Positions 58,691 through 64,000 of a stretch of 64,000 bases of DNA are shown here, piece after piece; position 1 is the stretch's first letter; every line of letters starts with the position of its first letter. The stretch is from NCBI GenBank assembly GCA_017654935.2, contig CM065682.1, forward strand, positions 81,526,910 through 81,590,909, written 5' to 3'. A model generated the notes under the pieces. The model was not told the origin of the DNA and made no database searches. It saw only the letters and a program-made list of their open reading frames with translations. The translations under genes and the position numbers were made by a program. Origin of the DNA: Phymorhynchus buccinoides. Lineage: Eukaryota > Mollusca > Gastropoda > Neogastropoda > Raphitomidae.

Positions 58691-59079
58691 ACGATCAGTT
58701 TATTAAAAGAAAGAAAGTAAATTCAAGGACTGTTGTGAAATTATCACAAATATGCGCACACAAACAGACAGACACAAGCGCAAGAGCGCAGATATTTACA
58801 GACACGTTTGCATGCACATATGCACAAGAACACACACGTACACACACGCGCGCATGCACGAAACCACGCACGCATGCACACATACAGACTATCAGGCACA
58901 CGTACACTCATAAACACAGCACATATGCACGCGTACTCACACACACACAAGCGATCTTGACACGCTAAATCAAACCCAGACACACCTATGCACATGTCTA
59001 CTATTTATAAAGAAAAGTCCAGAAAACTTGAGCATGAAAACAAGTATAGCAAAAAAACATATTTTATTAAAATCAAGAC
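58691..59079. other. CA/CACG-rich degenerate microsatellite
   Basis: ACACAC/GCACGC words at 58750-58965; otherwise nothing. Confidence 0.6.
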
Positions 59080-59345
59080 AAAACCAATAATATTTTGTTA
59101 CTTACTGTGATATAAACAAGAGGCAAAGCCTTCAAGGCTCACTCGAACAGGAATATGTGGGACAACAACAAACAAAGATTGATGGGATGTCTAAAGTACA
59201 AGATTGCCAATACAATTTTAAAGTACAAATGAAACTATCGTTAATGTATTCAACTTTTTAAAAAGTGCTCGTGCCGAGAATCGGACCCGGAACCATTGGC
59301 ATGACAGACAGACACTCTACCAATGAGCTATCGAGGCTTTTAGTG
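59080..59345 (-). mobile_element. tRNA-derived SINE
   Basis: The minus strand from 59340 reads GCCTCGATAGCTCATTGGTA, with a pol III A box TAGCTCATTGG, and a B box GGTCCGATTCT about 50 nt downstream in a T-arm-like stem. The 5' and 3' acceptor halves do not pair well, so it is not a functional tRNA. The body continues with GAGTGAGCCTTGAAGGCTTT, a short hairpin. The 3' end is uncertain. Confidence 0.6.
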
Positions 59346-59576
59346 TTGATGAGTTTCTCAACTCGTGTTGCCTGTTGAACACTCAAACCCACGAATCTAA
59401 AATGTTATCTGTTTGTTATTTGTTTACAGTGTTGTTTTAAGTATTTAATTATTCAAATCATTATTGTTTGAAAGCTTGCATAAACATCTTTATGTGTGCA
59501 AAGTTTGAACAATGTATGCCTTCTATTTCCCGAGAAAATGCCAACGTTAAAGTTTGGAGATTAGACCATGGACGCA

Positions 59577-59609
<33 letters not shown>

Positions 59610-59819
59610 CACACCCCCCCATCCCCGAACAACTATCATACTACATACAGACTCACTTTTGCATGCCAACAAGTATTTGAAGATTATCTCGTTTTCAGTG
59701 TAAATAAGGCCTACACTGTCATGGTACACTTCTAATTTAAAAAACACAATTGAGCAGCTATAGCACAAAATAATCTACAGATAATTTATAAACAATATCT
59801 TTGGAAATGACATGTTGCG
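59346..59819. other. no gene; (CA)n at 59577-59605
   Basis: AT-rich; nothing recognised beyond the microsatellite. Confidence 0.5.
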
Positions 59820-59874
59820 ATAGGTGAATACGGGGTATAAAGCCCATGGGCGGGTAAGAAGCCCATGCCAATTA

Positions 59875-59979
59875 TCATGAAATAAAGCAAATGTCAGTCA
59901 CATTTGCCCATGAGACGAGTGTTAATGTTTAGCATTCGTCTCATGGGCAAATCTGACTGAAATTTGCTTTATTTCATGA
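59875..59979. repeat. hairpin with 47-bp arms and 11-nt loop
   Basis: Arms 59875-59921 and 59933-59979 pair at 44 of 47 positions (TCATGAAATAAAGCAAAT ... ATTTGCTTTATTTCATGA). The transcript would form a long, miRNA-precursor-like stem. Confidence 0.85.
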
Positions 59980-60054
59980 GATAATTTGATGCTTCATACC
60001 ACTAACCGCTCACATCTTACCTTAAGTCCACATGCTTCTGTTTCAGAACCTGAA

Positions 60055-60123
60055 TCATGGATATGTGTGCTTGCGTTCAAGTGAGGGTGGTAGAAATTGG
60101 ATCGGTGCGTGCGCACGCGTGGC

Positions 60124-60184
<61 letters not shown>

Positions 60185-60630
60185 TGTGTGGTGTGTGTGT
60201 GTGTGTGTGCGCGTGTGCGTGCGTGTGTGGTGTGTGTGTGCGTGTGTGTGTGTGGTGTGTGTGTGTGTGAATGCCCATTGATTATTACGCGCACGCGTGT
60301 CACTGTGTGCGTGCGTGCGCGTGCGTGGTGTGTGACTGTGAGCTTCTCTAGTGTGTGTGTTAGCGCAATAACGTAGCTCATGAACTTTGATCTCCCTTGC
60401 AATTTTGTTTCTTTTCTTATAATATTGTAATGTTGTTTAAACTTGTGGTTATGGACAGGGCTTTGTTTAAATAATATTATTTTTATGTATATTTGATTTG
60501 ATTGTAGTGAGTCTGATGTGTATAATGACTTATTTGTGTTTTATTGTCTATGTCAAGCGCTTTGAGCTCCCTGCAAAGGGAGTAAAGCGCTATATAAATG
60601 TTCTGTATTATATTATTATTATTATTATAA
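60055..60630 (+). mobile_element. L2-like LINE 3' end (copy E)
   Basis: (TG)n/(GCGC)n/(TGGTG)n microsatellite at 60110-60270 and 60300-60360, then the tail CAAGCGCTTTGAGCTCCCTG, AAAGCGCTATATAAATG and (ATT)n at 60612-60628. The clearest copy of the tail consensus in the window. Confidence 0.7.
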
Positions 60631-60685
60631 TTGGCATGGGCTTCTTACCCGCCCATGGGCTTTTTGCCCCGTCTCAGTTCACCTA

Positions 60686-61075
60686 CGATTTTCATTCACT
60701 CTGATAAAGTATGATACATCTCTTCACAACAACATCTATTTTACCACAACCAGATATTTCAATAACAAAACTTATATGGCTCTCTTACAAGCACGATGAC
60801 AAATGTACAATTAATCACTATTCTGTTTATCATCTGGAATGTCAATAGAACCCAGTTTCTTTCTCAAAGACTTGACGAATACTGGAGAGTGTTTATTGTC
60901 TGTTCACAACGGCACATTGGATCGTCAGCACCCGTTTTGAAAGGCTTTACGAACACTGAGCAATTCAAGCTTGAAATAATTTGGAATGTAATAAAGTATC
61001 ACCCAAAATGACCCGTTTTTTTGTTGACATTTTACATGACATGTAACGACAAATGAATGGAATTCTGCTTAATTT
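60686..61075. other. no recognisable feature
   Basis: AT-rich; no ORF or repeat identified. Confidence 0.5.
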
Positions 61076-61212
61076 AACGTCCTCCGGTCTGGAACAGACA
61101 CATATAGGACATTAGTAGATATGAAGATGGTGGGAACGATCCTGGAGGCAATGCCCGGAGGCAGTGCAACACCAGGAAAGTCCCGATTGCTTTAACAATA
61201 CAGATGTAACTC
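61076..61212 (-). repeat. unnamed dispersed repeat, copy 3
   Basis: Inverted version of the family: TTAACGTCCTCCGGTCTGGA, ACAGACACATATAGGACATT, GATGGTGGGAACGATCC, GCCCGGAGGCAGTGCAACAC. Closest to copy 5, with which it forms an inverted pair about 0.8 kb apart. Confidence 0.75.
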
Positions 61213-61589
61213 TGTAACGACAAACAAGGAAGCCAGGTTTTGTCTTCAAGACTGATAGAGAGAGAGAGAGAGAGAAGGGGGGGGGGGGGGGGGGGGGAGT
61301 AGAGTACCTTAATGTAAATAAAGGTACTCTAGATTTGAGTGTTTATTTTGTAGAGCGAGTGTGAAAGCTGTATGATAAAATTAAACGACGACTTTGTTGT
61401 TGTTGTTTTGTTTTGTTTTTTCCAACACAACTGCGTGATCGTTGGGTTGCACGTGCTCCCAACGTTCATTGACAACGTCATACCATTTCAGCAAGATCGT
61501 ATGAAGGGCGTTGGAAATATGAGACAAGAAGTAAAAGCATGGGTGCAATTGCACCCACAAGCTATAGAAAATCACCACACAGCTTGATG
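61213..61589. other. (GA)n/poly-G at 61256-61299; no gene
   Basis: Simple repeat followed by unique-looking sequence. Confidence 0.5.
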
Positions 61590-61770
61590 AAAATGATGTT
61601 TTACGTCCTCTCGGTCATAGACACATATGGGACATTTGTAAATACAAAGATGGTGGGAACAATACTGGCTGCAATGCCCGGAGGCAGTGCAACACCAGTA
61701 AAGTCCCGAGTGTTTAACAATATAGATAGGTGTAGCGGTAACCACGCCTCGGTTAAACCTCATCGGCTAT
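61590..61770 (-). repeat. unnamed dispersed repeat, copy 4
   Basis: Inverted: TGATGTTTTACGTCCTCTCG, CACATATGGGACATTTGTAA, AAGATGGTGGGAACAATACT, GCCCGGAGGCAGTGCAACAC, GTGTAGCGGTAACCACGCCT, CGGTTAAACCTCATC. Same subfamily as copy 2. Confidence 0.75.
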
Positions 61771-61949
61771 GGTACCGCCACCTTGTCTAGTAAATGACTA
61801 ATATATGAACGTGACCACACAGCTTTGTCGTTTATGGTAATATGTAGTCACTAAAAATAAAGGGAAGTTACTCTCTTAAATGACACTCGTTGCATTGCGC
61901 ATGATTGTAGCCGTTTGAATTTGTACTTCCTCTTCCGTTTGGTAGATTA

Positions 61950-62130
61950 CACACATGGTTTGACGAACGACCAAATATACACATCTGTATTGCTAAACAT
62001 TCGGGACTTTCCCGGTGTTGCACTGCCTCCTGACATTGCCTTCAGGATCGTTCCCACCATCTTTATATCTACTGATGTCCCATATGTGTCTGTTCCAGAC
62101 CGGAGGACGTTAATGAGATTTTCATTCGAA
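61950..62130 (+). repeat. unnamed dispersed repeat, copy 5
   Basis: Direct: GGACTTTCCCGGTGTTGCAC, TGCCTCCTGACATTGCCTTC, GTTCCCACCATCTTTATATC, GTCCCATATGTGTCTGTTCC, AGACCGGAGGACGTTAA. It lies just downstream of the opsin stop codon, possibly in its 3'UTR. Confidence 0.75.
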
Positions 62131-62246
62131 CTACCACGCTCTTCTGTGAAGACATAGACAGAGTGAACGAATGTATGTTATCCTCCCTCTTGACTTTCGA
62201 CCTGTTCATCTGCATGACACTTACAGCTATCATATTCGGAAACGAC

Positions 62247-63052
62247 TCATTCACGAAGCTCTTTCAGGGACACGCTGGTCGTAGTTCCAGTGGAAGACGA
62301 CACAATCATGGAAGCGGTGTAATATCTCTGCATCACGGGAACCCGCGACACCGCACGCAAGAAAACCCTCCGCAGTTTCCGTCGCACTTTGGGGTGTGAG
62401 ATGGAATAGAGCACGGGGTTCAATGTGGTCGATGTCTTGGCCACCACACTTGGAACCACTGACGTCAACACGGTCAGCTTAGAGGCATCCCCGAACAACC
62501 CTACGAGACAGACAACCAAGAATGGCGTCCACGTCAACAAGAAAGCCAACACGATCCCTAAAATGATGACCGCCGTTCGAAGATCAGTCTGAAACCCTCC
62601 CATCCTTCTCCTCATCCTCCTCCCCTTCGCCCCTCTCTTAGAAACGATGGCGGAGCTTTGCTGCAGCAAGCATCTCGTGGTTCTGATCGTCGACCAGATT
62701 CCGGAATAACTGAACACGATGATGGTCAGCGGAAGGACGAAGTTCCCTGCAGTGATGGACAGCATAAACGTCTTGTTGCTCCAACTCCGGCTGAAGAAAT
62801 CCAACGTGCAGGTTGTTCCGATTCCGTCGAGAACGTAGCCGCCCCAGCCTATGACAGGGGCTATGGCCCAGGCCAGGGAATAGGCCCACACGGCCGTGAC
62901 GGCCAGGAGAGTGGATTTGGAAGGGGGGAGGGGGTGTTGGGAGGAGAGTCTGTGGGTGGCCACTGCTCGGTATCGGTCCAGGGAGATGACGGCTAAGGTG
63001 TTGATGGTCACCAGACCGGCAGCTGCCGTCATCACTCCGTACATCTGACACA
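62247..63052 (-). CDS. opsin (class A GPCR), terminal exon covering TM3 to C-tail
   Basis: The minus exon follows TCTGTCCATTGCAG| at 63053 and runs 268 codons to TGA at 62247. It starts with the conserved TM3 Cys (CQMYGVMTAAAGL), then DRY (SLDRYRAVA), APVIGWGGYVLDGIGTTCTL with the second disulfide Cys in loop 2, TM5 and a long basic loop 3 (KRGAKGRRMRRRMGG). TM6 has TWTPF. TM7 has SVVAKTSTTLNPVLYSISHP, whose Lys (codon 62436-62438) is at the retinal Schiff-base position and whose NPxxY is intact. HPKVRR after TM7 resembles the HPKYR of Gq-type opsins. The Ser/Thr-rich tail may be phosphorylated. Exons for TM1-TM2 lie beyond 64000. The opsin subgroup is unresolved. Confidence 0.85.
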
Positions 63053-63148
63053 CTGCAATGGACAGAGATCATCATCATCATCATCGACATCATTCCGTAC
63101 ATCTGGCACACTGCAATGGACACAGGGACCATCGTCGTCATCATCATC
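63053..63148 (-). repeat. duplicated 3' splice site and exon start of the opsin gene
   Basis: The 38-nt text around TGTCCATTGCAG|TGTGTCAGATG at the exon start occurs again 58 bp upstream (acceptor at 63111/63110) as TGTCCATTGCAG|TGTGCCAGATG, separated by (GAT)n. Use of the upstream site would add 58 nt and shift the frame. Confidence 0.85.
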
Positions 63149-64000
63149 GTCGTCGTCATCATCAGCATTATCAGCAGCAGCAGCAGCGTCGTCGTCAGCA
63201 GCATCCTCATCCTCATTATCATCAGCAGCAGCAGCAGCAGCGTCATCGTCATCGCCATCGTCGTCGTCGTCATCATCATCATTATTATCATCATCATTAT
63301 TAGTATCATCATCATCATCGTCGTCGTCATCGTCGTCGACCTCCTCCTCCTCCTCCTTCTCCTTATCGTCATCATCATTGGCGTCGTCGGCATCGTCTTA
63401 GCATTTTGCCCCCACCCCCTCCCCGCAAGTGTGTGTATGTGTGTTTTTGTGCGTGCGTGTGTGTATGTGTTTGTTTTCGTGCGTGCGTCCGTGTGTGTGT
63501 TCTCGTGCGTGCTCCCGTATGTGTGTATGTGTGTGCGTGAGCCTTCTGTATGTGTTGTTGCTCGCTCTCGCATTCGCGCACACTTGAAAATACATAATGT
63601 ATGTGTAGCCTGCGCAACACAGTTTGTGTGTGTGCGTGCGTGTGTGCGCGGCGCGCGCGCGCGCGCGTGTCTGTGTGTGTGCGTGTGTGTGTGCGTGTTT
63701 GTGCGTTATAACCCTCTATTCAACCTCATTTCATCTGATTCCTCCCCCAAAATACCGTCCATCTGTCTGAAACCTTTTTCATCTCTTTATCTAAAGGTAA
63801 GTTTAAAATTAAATGTCTTCGTCTTATTGTTTGCCAGCTTTTTGCTTTCTCGTTCTCTCTCTTTTTCTATGTTCTCTCTCACTCCCGTTTTCAAGATAGA
63901 CAGGGTGTTTGCAACACAAGAAAGGGTTCTGTCCGAGTCTGCTTTGCGCTCTGTGTCTGTCTCTCTCTCTCTCTCTGTCTTTCTGTCTCTTTTCCTCCCT
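63149..64000. other. opsin intron with (TCA/TCG)n and (TG)n
   Basis: Trinucleotide repeat at 63066-63400 with GCA/GTC variants. TG/TGCG microsatellite at 63428-63545 and 63625-63705, including a (GC)n core at 63650-63667. (CT)n at 63960-63990. No further opsin exon is visible up to the window end. Confidence 0.7.

Larger units (their letters stand above)
59820..60685. mobile_element. TIR element with ~57-bp ends carrying a LINE 3' end
   Basis: The left end 59820-59875 (TAGGTGAATACGGGG, GCCCATGGGCGGGTAAGAAG, CCCATGCCAATTAT) is inverted at 60628-60685. Between them lie a 105-bp hairpin (59875-59979) and an L2-like LINE 3' end (about 60055-60630). Without the LINE the element would be about 290 bp. 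Superfamily not clear. Confidence 0.7.

Noticed and set aside
59270..59345. Functional tRNA gene on the minus strand
   Set aside because: A and B boxes and a T-stem are present, but the acceptor halves do not pair and the anticodon stem is poor; a tRNA-derived SINE fits better.
62638..63573. 311-codon minus ORF overlapping the opsin exon
   Set aside because: It is the out-of-frame reading through the duplicated acceptor and TCA/TG repeats; its second half is the opsin exon in the wrong frame.

Overview
The window is eukaryotic, almost certainly metazoan. It has GT-AG-bounded exon candidates, a class A GPCR exon of opsin type, very long (CA)n/(GA)n/(TCA)n microsatellites, and several clades of non-LTR retrotransposons together with piggyBac, hAT, pogo/mariner-like and Ty3/Gypsy elements. 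The repeat mix and the opsin fit a lophotrochozoan, most likely a mollusc, but this is inference. There are no operons and no prokaryotic features. Host coding sequence is sparse: one good opsin exon on the minus strand at the right end (62247-63052), and two weaker, phase-compatible exon candidates on the plus strand (3452-3581 and 9345-9420).

Layout, left to right. 1-2810 is a decayed piggyBac transposon whose right end abuts TTAA. 2840-11140 holds microsatellites, two minisatellites (68 bp and 24/28 bp units) and a degenerate ~150 bp tandem repeat rich in AGGTCA half-sites. 11838-14530 is an L2-like LINE (minus) with another copy of the same family nested in it. 18003-23765 is one minus-strand LINE reverse-transcriptase ORF split by successive insertions: a 70 bp minisatellite grown from LINE sequence, a truncated L2-like LINE, a ~1.47 kb near-perfect palindrome and an L2-like 3' end. 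23937-32399 is a second LINE (plus). It is interrupted by a 6.5 kb full-length L1/Tx1-like element (24370-30912, 18 bp target-site duplication, intact 1249-aa ORF2) and by a 438 bp TA-flanked MITE. 32406-33228 is an 823 bp palindromic element, followed by a convergent minus copy of the same LINE (33235-35900), itself split by a pogo-like MITE that carries a TTAA element inside it.

36140-37655 is an 88 bp satellite split by a hAT-like element. 37661-40310 holds further dispersed repeats. 41724-43813 is a broken ORF of a family I cannot name, with PIN/FEN-nuclease-like motifs, a helix-hairpin-helix-like segment and a C-terminal cysteine cluster. 45895-50165 contains LINE remnants and a 76 bp minisatellite that is again derived from a LINE ORF. 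52370-56210 is a 3'-truncated Ty3/Gypsy element (minus) between LINE fragments. 57960-62130 has a 238 bp TTAA-flanked piggyBac-type MITE, a tRNA-derived SINE, a TIR element with an internal hairpin, and three copies of a short unnamed repeat family next to the opsin exon.

Functionally this is a transposon graveyard around one recognisable host gene. Recurrent themes are (i) insertion of elements into the ORFs of older LINEs, several with readable target-site duplications, (ii) tandem amplification of short LINE-ORF segments into minisatellites whose unit is not a multiple of three, and (iii) microsatellites carried in the 3' regions of an L2-like LINE family. All calls rest on reading the sequence; no database search was possible.
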